Part shown: one piece after another, positions 1 to 11,476 of the stretch
How the letters are laid out: each line of letters opens with the position of its first letter
How positions within the stretch are numbered: the stretch's first letter is position 1
Program-made: the position numbers and the translations under genes
Assembly: GCA_011763485.2 (NCBI GenBank)
Contig: JAANSK020120014.1
Location: 4,997 to 26,392 of the forward strand
Source: Isoetes engelmannii
Taxonomy: Eukaryota > Streptophyta > Lycopodiopsida > Isoetales > Isoetaceae
Length of the DNA: 21,396 nt
Direction of reading: 5' to 3'
Notes under the pieces: model-generated
The model's database searches: none
Seen by the model: only the letters and a program-made list of their open reading frames with translations
What the model was told of the DNA's origin: nothing

Positions 1-955
1 TATCCCCCCCCCCCCCCCCCCCCAATAAGCTTCAGAAATCCTTGCATCTTGTAAGATAGCACTTTTTAAATTTTCATGTTGTTCTCCTTAAATCAATTGA
101 AACCAAGTAGTATGTGCTTTAAAATTTTAAATAGAACCTATAGAATAGCATCAAATGAGTTACCACCTATAAGTTTCAGAAATCCTGGGAATGCAACACC
201 CTTGGTTATAAAATTGTACTTTCATTGTCTTAGACCTTATTTTTGAACATGCTTGCCACCGGCAAGTTCTACTTTGAACCAACTAAACATGCTGAAACAC
301 ATAATCTTTATAACAATATTGTATGAAGCGAAAAAGTCACCATGGCTTTTGCCATCATCAAGTCATAGAAGTTGTTGCCAATGTTAAAACTCAACTCTAG
401 AGGGAGCCAAGGGTGTAAGAAAAGGATGAGCGCTCCTGGAATCTACTTGCATTCACTCACTGAAAACCTTATATATAAACTAAAAAAATAAACATATTAT
501 TTGCAGTCTAAACCCCTTGCACATTTCAAAATTTCTATCTCCCAAGACCTGTCAAATGAATACCCGTTCTATGCTCTCCAAAATGATCTTTTGTTGTTGC
601 TTTCTAGAATAAATTTTCTGATCCCAAAGCTCAAGATATGAAGAAGATTATCTTAGGTCCAGTTGCTCCGTGGGGATAAGAATTTAATTGGTAGCAGAGG
701 TTCACCCTTCCTCTGTGCTCTCATCCTCTATTACATGGGATCGCATATGCTGGTTATATCCTATTATCTTATAAATATCACTTTTGTTTGAAAGTTTTAG
801 GAGTTAATTTTACTTGTAAAAGCAACAGAGCTCATTTCTAAAGTGCACTTACCAGAAGCCTGAGACACATATCAATTGTTTCCTAATGTCTGGTAAATTT
901 AATATGGAAATATGAACAAGCTAATTATTTTCAATCATCTTTGGATTTTTTCCAG
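1..955. other. Upstream stretch with no recognised gene
   Basis: No leucine-rich repeat or malectin-like coding could be read here, although a receptor kinase of the type that follows normally has its extracellular exons upstream. A run of 44 open codons follows a possible splice acceptor at 505-506 and stops at 639-641, but it resembles nothing I know. A 17-bp imperfect repeat (AAGCTTCAGAAATCC-like) occurs near 28 and 171. Most of the stretch reads as intron or intergenic AT-rich DNA. Confidence 0.4.
4..23. repeat. Poly-C run
   Basis: Twenty consecutive C at the left edge of the window. The exact length in an assembly is unreliable for a run of this kind. Confidence 0.9.
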
Positions 956-2912
956 ATATTTATCAGAGTACAGGGCAAAATAAGAGAGTTTTAGGTACCA
1001 AAACAATCGTTGCCATCTTGCTTGGAGCAATGGCTACAACTTTCATTTTGATATTTTTAATTTTCTTTGCTATACACAAGTTCCGTGCTCCATCAAGCTC
1101 CTCCATTCAAGTATCAAGTAAGTTTTGGTTTCTTGCAGAATTTAGTGGTTGTTACAACCAATAAGGCTGGCAGGAGCCTTGTAACATCTTCGTTATGCTG
1201 GCTTTATTCCTCTATGGAGGTGTATAACTATTTCAAGAATATACTAAAACAAGGATGTCTTATTGCAGGAGGCAACTACAATAGTGTTAATATGAGAAAT
1301 ATAAAGCAATTCTCATTGGCAGAACTAAAATTAGCAACAGGTTCTTTTCATCAATCAAGCCAAGTTGGAAAAGGTGGCTATGGAAGTGTTTACAAGGGCG
1401 TTTTAACTGATGGACAAGTGGTAGCAATAAAATGGGCTAGAACAAACTCACAACAAGGGGAAACTGAGTTCTTCACAGAAATCAAATTGTTATCTCGGGC
1501 ACACCATTTTAATCTTGTTTCTTTGGTGGGATTCTGTGCGGAGGAAGGTGAACAGGTATGGTGATAGGTAAAATTTAGTTTTCGGAAACATTATATCAAC
1601 TTTAAGTCATTTGCTTGTAGATGCTGGTGTACGAGTTCATGACAGGGGGAACATTGCATGACCATTTGCAGAGTACCTTATTTGGCCCTTCCTAGAATAT
1701 ATTTTATTCACTGGATGCTAATTACTTACTTTAATTCATAGCATGTTATAGCTATTTAGTTTCTTTAGACACTAATCGGTTTGCTAAACAGCAAGAAGCA
1801 AGAGTATTTTGGACTTTAGAGAACGCATCTCAATTGCCTTAGGGACAGCAAAGGGAATCATGTATCTTCATACAGAAGCTAATCCTCCTATTTTTCATCG
1901 AGATATTAAATCAACTAATATTTTGCTTGATGATAAGAACAATCCAAAGGTTTCAGATTTTGGTTTATCTAAGAATGTCCCTGAATCTGACTGCCAACTA
2001 TTAAGGACAACCTCGTCTATCTCAACCGCGCTAAAAGGCACCCCAGTAAGTCCTTGCCACCTTGATTGTTTATACGCTTTAGGAGAAAAGGTAGGAGAAA
2101 CCAAATCCGTTGTAGAATGATGTGACTTTATATGTCATTAGCTATAAGTTATATACTTTTAATGCTATTATGGCTACATGTTTGCAAGATGCATTTTGCC
2201 TACCTGTTTAAAGGCAATTCAAACTTCAATATACACCCTTAGATCCTAGATTTAAATAAATAATTTGATGCCAGCAAACGTATTTCTCATAGGAGGTGCT
2301 CCTTTCTCCTGAGTGAAAGATCAAACACACTAGACCAATTCATTAACAATGTGTTGGCTTTATGATGTACAGGGCTATTTAGATCCAGAGTACATACTGA
2401 CACAAAAGTATACCGATAAAAGTGATGTGTACAGCTTTGGTGTTGTACTTTTAGAGCTTTTGACAGGCTTGGAGGCAATCTATGGTACCAAAAACATTGT
2501 GAGGGAGGTGCGGCATACTTACATATAAAACGCATTTTTCTTCATTCTTCATTCTTCATGTCAAACAAATGCATTTTTCTTCCTTCTTCATGACAAAAGG
2601 TTTTTGCAGGTGAAATCTATGTATAAGGCTGGATCTGTACAATCTATGGTGGATGTGAGGATGAATTCTTATGAACCGAAGGCATTTGAGAAAATGGTGG
2701 CATTAGCACTAAACTGTTGTGGTGATACATCAGAGGAGAGACCTTCCATTACAGCAGTGGTGCGACAACTTGAAGATATTGGTGCTATGACACAAGATTT
2801 GAGCACCTACCAGGACATTGATGAGCGCTTAGATGATGAGATATGGCCGTTGGACAAGTCTGCCAGCACCAGCAACACTTTCGTTCATGGATCAATTATT
2901 ATAGCTCGATAA
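956..2912 (+). CDS. Receptor-like protein kinase, membrane span plus kinase domain (LRR-VIII-like), 5' part not seen
   Basis: This is a plasma-membrane Ser/Thr receptor kinase that would pass an extracellular signal to a cytosolic kinase domain. Six exons fit: 956-1117, 1269-1555, 1621-1672, 1792-2045, 2373-2507 and 2610-2912. All introns are GT-AG and the phases agree, giving 396 visible residues. The first exon encodes a hydrophobic membrane segment (about 1006-1074) ending in HKFR. The kinase has the glycine loop [11 protein letters not shown] (about 1366-1398), VAIK with the ATP-binding lysine, HRDIKSTN (1896 on), DFG (1956-1964) and GYLDPEY after the activation segment, so it should be active. 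[10 protein letters not shown] before the glycine loop, [14 protein letters not shown], and NIVREV near the C-terminal end are typical of the LRR-VIII receptor kinases of land plants (family knowledge). No leucine-rich repeats are visible upstream: they lie beyond the window, have diverged, or are lost. The C-terminus (ending SIIIAR) is unremarkable. Confidence 0.85.
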
Positions 2913-2921
2913 TTCTGGTAC

Positions 2922-3255
2922 AAGTTGTACATTATTGTGATTGTACACTACCTAAAAACTCAAAGTTGGACACAAAGCAATCTTGGCATTCAAATATATG
3001 GTTCAAGGTATAACATATATTTTTTGTTCGGATCTATCACAACGGACCATACCAAATGTGAAGAAAATGGACTGCAATGGAACATACAAATGGCCAATTG
3101 TAAAGGAAATGTGGTGCTATTCCAGTGGTTTCCTTCGACCGCTTGGTAATTCCGAGCAGCTCGTAAGCTGGAATTGCATCCATGTTTTCTTATTCCTACA
3201 ATATAGCAATCAGGGAGCAAATTTTATGAGCTTGCCGGATTGTAAACTATTGGGG
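2922..3255. repeat. Copy 1 of a 330-bp direct repeat, starting 10 bp after the kinase stop
   Basis: This block aligns along its whole length with 4183-4512 at roughly 88-90% identity by eye, from AAGTTGTACATTA to AAACTATTGGGG. It may be the kinase 3' untranslated region, with the second copy left by a duplication. Both copies keep about 60 open codons in one frame, but the differences change amino acids freely, so I do not call a gene. Confidence 0.85.
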
Positions 3256-3325
3256 CCATTTTTTCGCCACATTCAAAATAAAAAATAGGATCCCAAGTTC
3301 CAAATATAACATCTATACTAATGTA

Positions 3326-3383
3326 GATGGATAGATAGATAGATCGATAGATCGATAGATAAGTAGGTAGGTAGGTAGGTAGG
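3326..3383. repeat. Compound GATA/GATC and TAGG microsatellite
   Basis: Tetranucleotide repeats of GATA with interspersed GATC run directly into about five copies of TAGG. The run is readable in several frames, which explains the long low-complexity open frame on the opposite strand. Confidence 0.9.
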
Positions 3384-3500
3384 CAGAGTGTACTCATCAG
3401 TTTATTTTCCCATTTTGGAATAGCAGCTTGTTTTAACATCTCATCATCAATAGAGAGACAATTTTTTGCTCTAAAATCTACAAGTAAGAATAATTTTTTC

Positions 3501-3550
3501 AGCTTTTCATTATCTAGATGAATATACTGTGTCAACGACTCTGACACTAG
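3501..3550. repeat. Short direct repeat, copy 1 (partner 3976-4026)
   Basis: About 50 bp from AGCTTTTCATTATCTAGA through GACACTAG recurs with a few substitutions at 3976-4026. Together with the flanking 330-bp copies this shows that the region was duplicated and then rearranged. Confidence 0.7.
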
Positions 3551-3631
3551 AGTTAACAATAACAAGATGCTAAAGGATCCAAGGGTTGCCCGACAAAAGA
3601 AATGATAGAGCATCAAAATCAAATTACCTGT

Positions 3632-3727
3632 GCTTACATGCATATCAAGACGAGCAGAACTGAAGTTTACTCCAGTTTTGCTTACATGCATATCAAGACA
3701 AGCAAAACTGAAGTTTACCCCAGTTAC
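3632..3727. repeat. 48-bp tandem duplication
   Basis: Two adjacent 48-bp units, each beginning GCTTACATGCATATCAAGAC, differ at only a few positions. Confidence 0.85.
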
Positions 3728-4182
3728 TCTTAGTTTGAAAATAGAATCTCTAAGAGAGGTTCAAGCTTTTACTTTTTGGGCCTTATCCCAACCGTTGAAA
3801 CAACATCCTTAGGTTTATTCCTCTTTTTCCTGCAATCTTACCCCTTTAAATGGCATATTCTTAGTACATACCTCAAATCGCTCAACCTCGCTAAGGGTAT
3901 GCCCTTCGGGCAACCCAAAAAGTCGTGTGAAAGATAACCATATCTATATGAAGCAGGATATGTAGCCTAGGAAGAAGCTTTCAATTATCTAGAGAGAATA
4001 TACCGTGTCAACAACTTTGACACTAGTGCGATGGAATAAGTGATTGTGTGAATTATGAGTAGTTATGCATGATAAGATGCTACACCTAGGGAAAATCGAT
4101 TGTGTATATGTTGCCATCGAATGAAGTGGAAGATGAGGCATAAATTTTTAGTTTTGTTCGGCTTATTATCATATCAAAGAGT
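3728..4182. other. Non-coding spacer between the 330-bp copies
   Basis: No gene is seen. It holds the second copy of the 50-bp repeat (3976-4026) and a small GC-rich hairpin at 3895-3916 (GGGT, then TGCCC-TTC-GGGCA, then ACCC). The hairpin is too isolated to interpret. Confidence 0.4.
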
Positions 4183-4512
4183 AAGTTGTACATTATTTTG
4201 ATCCTACACTAGAACCAAAAGTTGGACACAAAATAATCTTGGCATTCAAATATAGGGTTCAAGGTATAGTGTACATTTTTTGTTTGGATCTATCACAATG
4301 GACCATACCAAATGTAAAGAGAATGGACTGGAATGGAACATACAAATGGTCAATTGTAAAGGAAATGTGGTGCTATTCCAATGGTTCCCTTCGACCGCTT
4401 GGCAACTCCGAGCAGCTCATAAAGCTGGAATTGCATCCATGTTTCCTTACCCCTACAATATAGCAATCAGAGAGCAAATTTTATGAGCTTGCCAGATTGT
4501 AAACTATTGGGG
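4183..4512. repeat. Copy 2 of the 330-bp direct repeat
   Basis: This is the partner of 2922-3255. Right after it comes GACGACAAAAAGAATGATC, which resembles 3592-3608 near copy 1 (CGACAAAAGAAATGATAG). This suggests that the roughly 330 bp after copy 1, including the microsatellite, was inserted there or deleted here. Confidence 0.85.
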
Positions 4513-5071
4513 CTTGGACGACAAAAAGAATGATCACAATTAGATTTTGCATTTTATGTAATGGTAGAGCCCATTACCATTTTGTAATACTTTGGAGTGC
4601 CACATAGTATCATGGAAATGGAGCTTGTGACTGTATTGAAGATCAGGTTTGGAATATTAAGATTCGACCGATCTGTTTTATCGATTTCATTCACGGTCTA
4701 TAAATTGGGAGTTGCCATGGGTAAAACTAAACTAGTTTAGTATGATCTGTGTGACGTTCCATAATAATATATGGTGTAAATACGTATATTATACTGGCCA
4801 CGTCATTGGTACATGCCGGATATACGTCATGTACCTCGTATACCTGTAGACGGTGTAGAGTACAACATGGGGCAACATGCTCATAGAACCATTATATTGC
4901 GCATTGACCATGCCAATATATTAACATTAAACCATTAACATGCAAATATAGTATATTGACATTATCATTTAATGCCAACATACTATATTAAGACCATTAA
5001 CATTTAAGTATGCCATGTGGCATCATCCTAGGGCTTTAGATCCTAAAACCCTATCTAAACCCTTATGAGCC

Positions 5072-5079
5072 TTTATAAG
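5072..5079 (+). promoter_or_regulatory. Probable LTR TATA box
   Basis: TTTATAAG in the context CCTTTATAAGCC, about 320 bp into the LTR, at the change from AT-rich to more GC-rich transcribed-looking sequence. Transcription would start near 5100. Confidence 0.5.
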
Positions 5080-5425
5080 CCATTAAACTCTAAGTTTTCT
5101 ATTTGGGAAACTCGCCAAAGGGAGAGGAGCAGCCTTGGGCATCGTGTAGCAGCAGCTAGGTTGTTGAAGAAATGTGCAGCAGCAGCCATATCCATTGGGG
5201 AGTGTGCCTGAGCAATGTAGCAGACCTGCAGGAGCAGATTCGACCCTTGAAGAAGTGCCCAAGTCGATTTGCAGTAGCCTTACAGCAGCCCAACCCATTG
5301 GAGCAGCCAAATCGACCTTGCAGCAGACCCATTTCAGCCGAAAGCAGATATGGAGGGATTTAGAAGACCCACGCCTGGCAGCCAGGGATCTGGTAGGTTC
5401 CATTTGCTATTCTAAGATTGCCTTG

Positions 5426-5478
5426 TAGCATTCATTAGTTATCCTTGCCTTTAGCCTAGAATTAACTAATGAATGCTA
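5426..5478. repeat. 16-bp perfect inverted repeat (hairpin) in the LTR
   Basis: TAGCATTCATTAGTTA at 5426-5441 is exactly inverted at 5463-5478, leaving a 21-nt loop. In RNA it would form a stable stem in the transcribed part of the LTR. A role in polyadenylation or packaging is possible but not shown. Confidence 0.9.
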
Positions 5479-6185
5479 ATTATATAGATTTAGCTCTTGG
5501 TTGTCTATGTATAGTTCTGTTATATTATTTCAGATCTGTTCTATCAGATTTATCATGGTTGTCTATGTTGATTTGTTGCCTCTTGTGTATTGGGAAGGGG
5601 GGTAGAGACCCTTGCCTTAGTTCTGTAGCATGTTCATAGGATTGGTCCCAATTAATTCCCATTAGTTGCGGCCTGTGCATAGTAGCCTGTCTGTGTTGAG
5701 TTCCGAGGGGTCAGACCGGATCATAAGGGTAGCTATGTCCCATAGCAGTTAGCTCCCTCTAGTGTGTAAGGCCTACCGGGGAGCACTGCAGACTAGGCCT
5801 AATACTCAGGGACTGAGTGTGCCCTGAGTATGGGTTCGACACTCGTTGGGGGATAGCAGCCATGCTTTGCAGTTGGATGTGTCCAAGCCTGGAAATGGTG
5901 GTAGCCCACCTTCAATTGGGTTAAGTCGAGTACGGACAGTTGGAGTCCTCTAGTCTGCCTGCTATGGCATAGGTTATCTGGTGGGGAAGTGATCCCCTTA
6001 CCTGTCTCATCGGGGCTGGGGAGATGCAACCCAGTAGTAGTCCCTCTGGCTATGCACCCGGCAGACTACGGTCAAACCCCGAAGATCATCAACCTATCTG
6101 CAAAGTATGCACAGAAGGGGCGGATGGAGTGGACAACCCGACGGCCATGTTCTATTGCCAGCCAATTCCATTATCATTATTCTGT

Positions 6186-6189
6186 CTGT
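6186..6189. repeat. Target-site duplication CTGT (left)
   Basis: CTGT lies directly outside the left terminal repeat at 6190 and is repeated directly outside the right end at 17700-17703. The match does not extend to five bases. Confidence 0.65.
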
Positions 6190-6226
6190 GGGTCTAAGCA
6201 TGGAGCTGGGGTACAGTTTTGCGTCC
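6190..6226 (+). repeat. Left terminal inverted repeat of the large insertion
   Basis: It starts GGGTCTAAGCAT and runs through TGGGG and TTTTGCGTCC. It pairs with 17663-17699 and resembles both ends of the 279-bp element downstream. Confidence 0.65.
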
Positions 6227-6842
6227 GCCAAGCATAGCACAAGCACCCCACTGACAAATCTTTATTTATTTTTATCTTTTTTTTCACAAGTCCATTTGAG
6301 CTGAAATTTTATAGTCTAAGGCGAAACATGAATGCGTGCTAGAAAAAAATATTAAAAAACTAGCAGAAACGCAGGGTTGGGGAAAGGGTAGGATAGAAAG
6401 AGCAAAGAAGAACTGGGAAAGAAAAAGAGAGGAAGCTTTACTAAGAAGCCAAATTAGGATCGGATAAAAGGTTAGTAGGAACTATGGTTTGATTTCTTTC
6501 TAGCATATGAACATTTGAAACAACTAATGGGCTCATGCTGTTTTTGTACGAGGTATATGCTATTATTTGAAGTAGATGAATGTAGGAGGCTTTTGTATGG
6601 TGCCATACCTTAACCATACCTTCCTTCTTTTTGTCAGCAATTCGAAGCAAACTAACCATCGTTAATGAGGCTCCCTATTTTGCTAGTCATTGTCGAGCAT
6701 GGCAAAATGTTGTTCGAAAAGATCATTGCACGTAGGTTTTTAAGACCATTCCACCCCCTTTTTTTTGGCCCCCCATTGACTCGCCTCTCCAACATTCTCA
6801 AGCATGAGAGAAAGACTTAACGAAATACCAAAGCTTACAACC

Positions 6843-7341
6843 AATGACGATGAAGCAAAGACATCAAATAAGAACCCTACATTCCAAAATATGCAATCAA
6901 GTGTCTATGATTAGTGTTTATCAGACCATTTATCAAACATAATAGGCTCGCATGGAAGGTGGGCCCCTGCAGAGCAAATAATTATAATTGTATTAAAAGA
7001 TACTTGCCCCTTAGCAAATTATTGCCATATGCTATCAACATGGAAAGGGACAAGAATGAATGAAGTGACAATTTCAATGACGATGGAGCAAAGACATCAT
7101 ATAACAACTTTACATTCCAAAATATGCAATAAAGTGTCCATGTTTAGTGTTTATCAGACCATTTATCAAACATAATAGGCTTGCACGGAAGAGGAACCCT
7201 TACGTAATAGAGTAGAGTAGAGTAGAATAGAGTTTTTATTAGCAAATGATTATAATTTCTTTAAAAGATACTCTCCCTTGGCAAGTTATTGACATATGCT
7301 ATCAACATGGAAAGGGACAAGTGTGAATGAATTGACAATTT
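6843..7341. repeat. Tandem duplication of about 235 bp
   Basis: Unit 1 (6843-7075) and unit 2 (7076-7341) abut. Both start AATGACGATG and share TTATCAGACCATTTATCAAA and CTATCAACATGGAAAGGGAC. Unit 2 has gained a TAGAG microsatellite. The units are close to 85-90% identical outside that gain. Confidence 0.85.
7208..7232. repeat. (TAGAG)5 microsatellite
   Basis: Five TAGAG units, the fourth being TAGAA, lie inside the second unit of the tandem duplication and are absent from the first. Confidence 0.9.
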
Positions 7342-8239
7342 TTCTTTGAAAATGTTCAATTGGTCTCTTTGTACTTCTCAACTTGTCTTTCACACTCACG
7401 GGCTTTATGGTCATGTTCTTGCCCTTTTTCATAGTATATATAGTTCGTTCTATAGAACAATATAGACCATTATTTGCCAATATAACAAATCATATAGACC
7501 ATAGTATGGCATGAAAAACCTACAACTTCAACTTTCTTATCTTTTTATTTCCACTACCTATAAAAAATAAAGAGAGATCAAGTTTCACATTCCTAAAACT
7601 AGTTATGCCACAAGGAAAAACCCGATTTTCCTCTGATGTTGTGCTCGTATAACTTCTAACTAAAAGAGAGTTGAGTTCTTACATAAAAGTTGTAGCAACC
7701 TATCAAGTTCCTTGTGACATTTTAAATATACTTACTGCAAATTTTACCTCAATAAGAGTGCAATTCTCTATTCTTCCATCAAGAATGCAGTTCTCTATTC
7801 CGTCATGCATAGATTATACACACATACTATACAGACCCCATTATCTTGTTAACTACATTTTTCACTCTCTTCACCAACTCATTTCCCCAGTCTTCCTTCA
7901 CCTGTTTTCCTTCACCTGTATCTCCAAAATGAATCCAACCCATCCATTTTCCCCAAGTCTGTCCTACTACTAGATCATAGGAATCAAGGTGGTTTCATGG
8001 GAATCAAGGAAAGTTGCAACATAATCATCTCCATAATACTATTATAGTATAGTATGGTGTAATGACAAAGATTTAACCTATCTTAACAGCGGTGCAAATG
8101 TATTTATTCCATCAGTACCTCTATGTCCAACTGAAACAAGTAAAGACCTTGGGATTGGGAAAATAAATTTTTGCTGAGCATTGCATGGATGACAATCATT
8201 CAATCTTCGCACAACAGATCATGTATATACATCTACATA

Positions 8240-9897
8240 TCAACATTGTCGGCATAATTTTTCATCTAATGCCTGAATATCCTGTCCAGCTGAAGCATAG
8301 AGGTTGGAAAGTAGTATATATGGTGCAAAGTTAGCTGGATCCAAACATAAAGCATGTTTAGCAGCAACCTTTCCGTCCTCAATGGGAAGATATATAATAC
8401 ATGACCCAAGCAAAGAAATATATGATTCTGCATTACAATTACCTGGCATGCAGGTAATAAAAGCTGCTGCAGCCTCTAATTTTCCAGCTCGCCAAGGAGA
8501 TTAACCATACAATTTTGATGTTCCATTGGTACAATGCAGTGGCCTTGCACCATTGACACAAATTGATGACAACCATCATTAACCATGCCATGGTGACTAT
8601 AAATAGAGAAAACAATTGCAAACGTGATTTTATTTGGCACCAGGACTCTCAATTGCATTTCTCTAAAATCTTTGAGCACATCTTCTTTATGCCCATGTTG
8701 GCAGCAAGCTGCAAGCATAGCATTCCATGACACCACATCTCGCTTTGGCATCTGTTCAAAGAAATAACGAGCCTTGGCCAATTTCCCTTCTTCGGCATAA
8801 CCTGTAATCATTCCATTCCATGCAACCACATCTTGCCTAGGCATTTTTTGCAATAGTTGGGAAGCTTTCATAAGCTGTCCTTGTTGAGCACAAGCTGCAA
8901 CCATTGATGACCATGCGAATTCATCCCTCTGAGGCATTTATTTATAAAGCTCAAAAGCCCTTGCCATATCTCCTTTGTACGTAAGCATCAATCATGGCAG
9001 TCCATGATATGGTATCAGGATAAGGCATTTGTTGAAAGAGTTGCCAAGCATGATTAATCTGCCCCATCTTTGCAAAACTTGAAATCATCACATTCCAAGA
9101 GACCACGTTTATGGAAGGCATTTGCCTAAACAGATCCAACGCCTCCTTCATCTGTCCACGTTGTGCATATCCCCTAACCATGGCTGTCCATGAAACCACA
9201 ATCCTATCTGACATTTGTTTGAAGAGATATAGAGCTTTACTAATGTTTCCATCCTGAGCATATCCAGTAATGATGGTATTCCATGATGCAACATCCCTTT
9301 CAGGTATATGCTTGAACAGATCAAGTGATCAAGTGCTTCTAGAAGCTTATTGAACAAATGCTGGAATCATTGTATTTCAAGAGAGAACATCTCGCTGAGG
9401 CATTTGCTGGAAGAGCATAAAAGCCTCTCCAGAGAACCTTGCTGGGCACAGATATGCATCATTATATTCCATGTAAAGATATTTCTGCTTTTCAAATTAT
9501 TAAATACGTGCTTGGCATCCTCGAAAGCTCCACATTTGCCATACATGTTTATAAGGAGGTTTCCCAAGTACCTACTGTGCTGAAGCTCTGTATCAATAAT
9601 GTGTTGATGGAAGCGTTGTCCTTCCAACAAGCACTCTGGACTGCAACATTTCTGCAACAAAGACGCAATTCTACTTGTCTCCAACCATTGAGTGGCCAGA
9701 AGTTGGTGGTTGGTGGTGTTCAAGGTGTGGGTGATGTTGGAGTTGAAGTGCCGAATGAGAAGCTGTCTTCAATGTTTTACATTTTTGGTGATCTGATCTT
9801 GTGGTGCTTCAAGGGTCTCTGAGATTTTTTCCAGGCTATTTTGTAAAGGATGTGCAAATGCAGCTTCATGAAGTGAACAGCCATCAGAAAGATACAT
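8240..9897 (-). pseudogene. PPR (pentatricopeptide repeat) protein pseudogene, PLS type with E-like tail
   Basis: Intact PPR proteins of this type bind organellar RNA. Reading from an ATG at 9897-9895, the frame gives an N-terminal region, then about nine PPR motifs (for example RDVASWNTIITGYAQDGN, INVVSWNVMISSFAKMGQ and RDVVSWNAMLAACCQHGH). It then ends in an E-like segment (NFAPYILLSNLYASAG) with a stop at 8242-8240 and no DYW domain. The lesions are: TGA 9771-9769; a one-base loss near 9425; TGA 9379-9377, where the motif expects W; TAA 9349-9347; an 8-bp tandem GATCAAGT duplication (9319-9334) with TGA 9331-9329; a one-base loss near 8974; TAA 8940-8938; and a one-base loss near 8494. The region is intron-free, as is usual for PPR genes. 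These breaks are nuclear DNA changes and organelle-type RNA editing would not be expected to mend them. It is very unlikely to make a full protein. Confidence 0.85.
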
Positions 9898-11476
9898 ACA
9901 ATTATACCTGCCACCATACAGTAATTAAAAATGACATGATCTAGCTGTGCAACTGTACTATACCAAAGGTTACATTGAATTATATTTATCTGTATACAGA
10001 CTTCAACATGAGAACCAAACTTTCTGCACTAACTGCCAGTGATAGATGGAAATAACTTCACTTTCTCTTTTAGCATTTATTCTTAATTGAGAATGGAAGG
10101 AGGAAACATCAAGAACAAGAAAGCTGTTGCAGCTGGAACTATCTCTCCAGCACCAAGATGTCATTATTGGAGGGGGGACTGCTACTATTAGATAACTGGT
10201 TTTCTCACATTCGCTTTACTATTTGAGAGAAGGTAGAGGCATCTCTTCCAAGGTGCAAAGAGGTGAAAGTTTTTGGTGATCCAAAACTTTCACTCTGTTG
10301 AGCACTGGCTTAACCTAAAAAGATTTAACAAATGAATATAAGCAATATTACTGGAAAATTCTTCTCATGCATGTTGATGTAATTTTGAACCTTTTTGCAG
10401 AGGAATAGAAAAGGCCATAAGTGCTTATCCTAAGAGAACGATGCCAAAAATATAGGCTTTCTTGATTCCTTCTTGTACCTAAATGTTTCTTCTACTTCAA
10501 GTCATCAGAGGTAATCCCATACAAAGTTTAGATAAAGAAAGCAATGCACAGCTTTGCCAGAGTGCTGGAGAGATAGCACTTTCTTATAGCAAGCATATAT
10601 CCCTAATGCAGCAAGGGTGTGTCACTGCGTGTAGTATCTAGACAATAGTTTTGCATGCCTGTTGAAATTCAAATTGGACAATTCTAATTTGAAAAAGTTC
10701 CTCTCATACAAAACAGTTATATATCGCCAATGCACAACTCTATAGACGTGATTAATCATATGCATTTCGCGTGTCTATTCTTAAGCTAGCTGATAAAAGA
10801 AGTCAAGCACCTGAGCAAGAAAAACCATCCTCAGGTTAGAGCTGCTGCAGTTGTTTCATCCCCAGCATCAATCATTGTCATTCCATCAATCCCGAAACAA
10901 ACAAAGGTTTCAAACCAACAAAACAAACTAATCAGGCACTATATTGGCAACGAGGCAGCACTTAGCAAGCTCCACTATTTTCTTCTAGAAACATTAAGCG
11001 ATGGTTATCCATAGACAAGTGTCTTTATCAAGACCTGGCATTTGAAAGAACCTCACAAAAAACAAGAATCCAGAAGACGGAAAAAAGCCGATTGCTCCAG
11101 CAGAAAGGAAGAAGGGCAAAGGGATTATCTGGAGATGGTTACGCTCCAAGTGGCAGCGGACTTTCAAGAACAAACAACAACAAACAAGAAGAGAGCAAAT
11201 CTAAAAACAATAGATACAGAAATAAGGGACTAGTTATTCATCCTACCTCTGAAGCTCGCATCCCATCACCATTTAATGGGTGTAGAAAACGCACGCTTGC
11301 TTGCAAAATATGCTCCTGGCATCCCCATCAACTGGTGACTCACGTCACAAGGAAGCTCCACTCAAGATCCGGGATAGGAGGCAAGTGCGGAGACAATTTT
11401 GCAGAGAAAGGATCTAATGAATGACGTAAGCATGTATTTTTGGGCAATTTCTAATTTTCTCAGCCGTTGATGCAGA

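Larger units (their letters stand above)
4750..6189 (+). mobile_element. Retrotransposon 5' LTR, left part (U3, R and part of U5)
   Basis: The LTR is inferred to start at TGTGACGT (4750), the exact inverse of the ACGTCACA that ends at 18067, just before a primer-binding site. A likely TATA box lies at 5072-5079. It is preceded by AT-rich upstream sequence with an inverted repeat (AATATAGTAT at 4945-4954, ATACTATATT at 4980-4989) and followed by a leader rich in GCAGC (about 5140-5340). A strong hairpin lies at 5426-5478. The LTR is broken at 6189 by the insertion of 6190-17699 and resumes at 17704. The rejoined length is about 1.8 kb. No second LTR is in the window, so identity between the LTRs cannot be tested. 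Confidence 0.65.
6227..8239. other. Gene-free stretch inside the insertion
   Basis: No coding sequence is recognised. It contains the subterminal AT-rich part shared with the miniature element (to about 6360), the 233-bp tandem duplication 6843-7341 and a TAGAG microsatellite. The remainder, about 7350-8230, is AT-rich with nothing I can name. It includes the region downstream of the PPR pseudogene. Confidence 0.4.

Noticed and set aside
507-638. 44 open codons after a possible acceptor, as a missing receptor-kinase exon
   Set aside because: No match to LRR or juxtamembrane sequence, and no good donor at its end.
3224-3691. 155-codon open frame on the minus strand
   Set aside because: The middle is a translated GATA/TAGG microsatellite and the rest has no protein character.
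3895-3916. GC-rich hairpin as a terminator
   Set aside because: This is plant nuclear DNA, and no gene ends there.
5083-5428. Overlapping open frames on both strands rich in Q, A and S
   Set aside because: They follow from the GCAGC-rich LTR leader, not from a gene.
11042-11424. Two overlapping plus-strand open frames rich in K, Q and S
   Set aside because: Low complexity and overlapping, with no domain or splice support.
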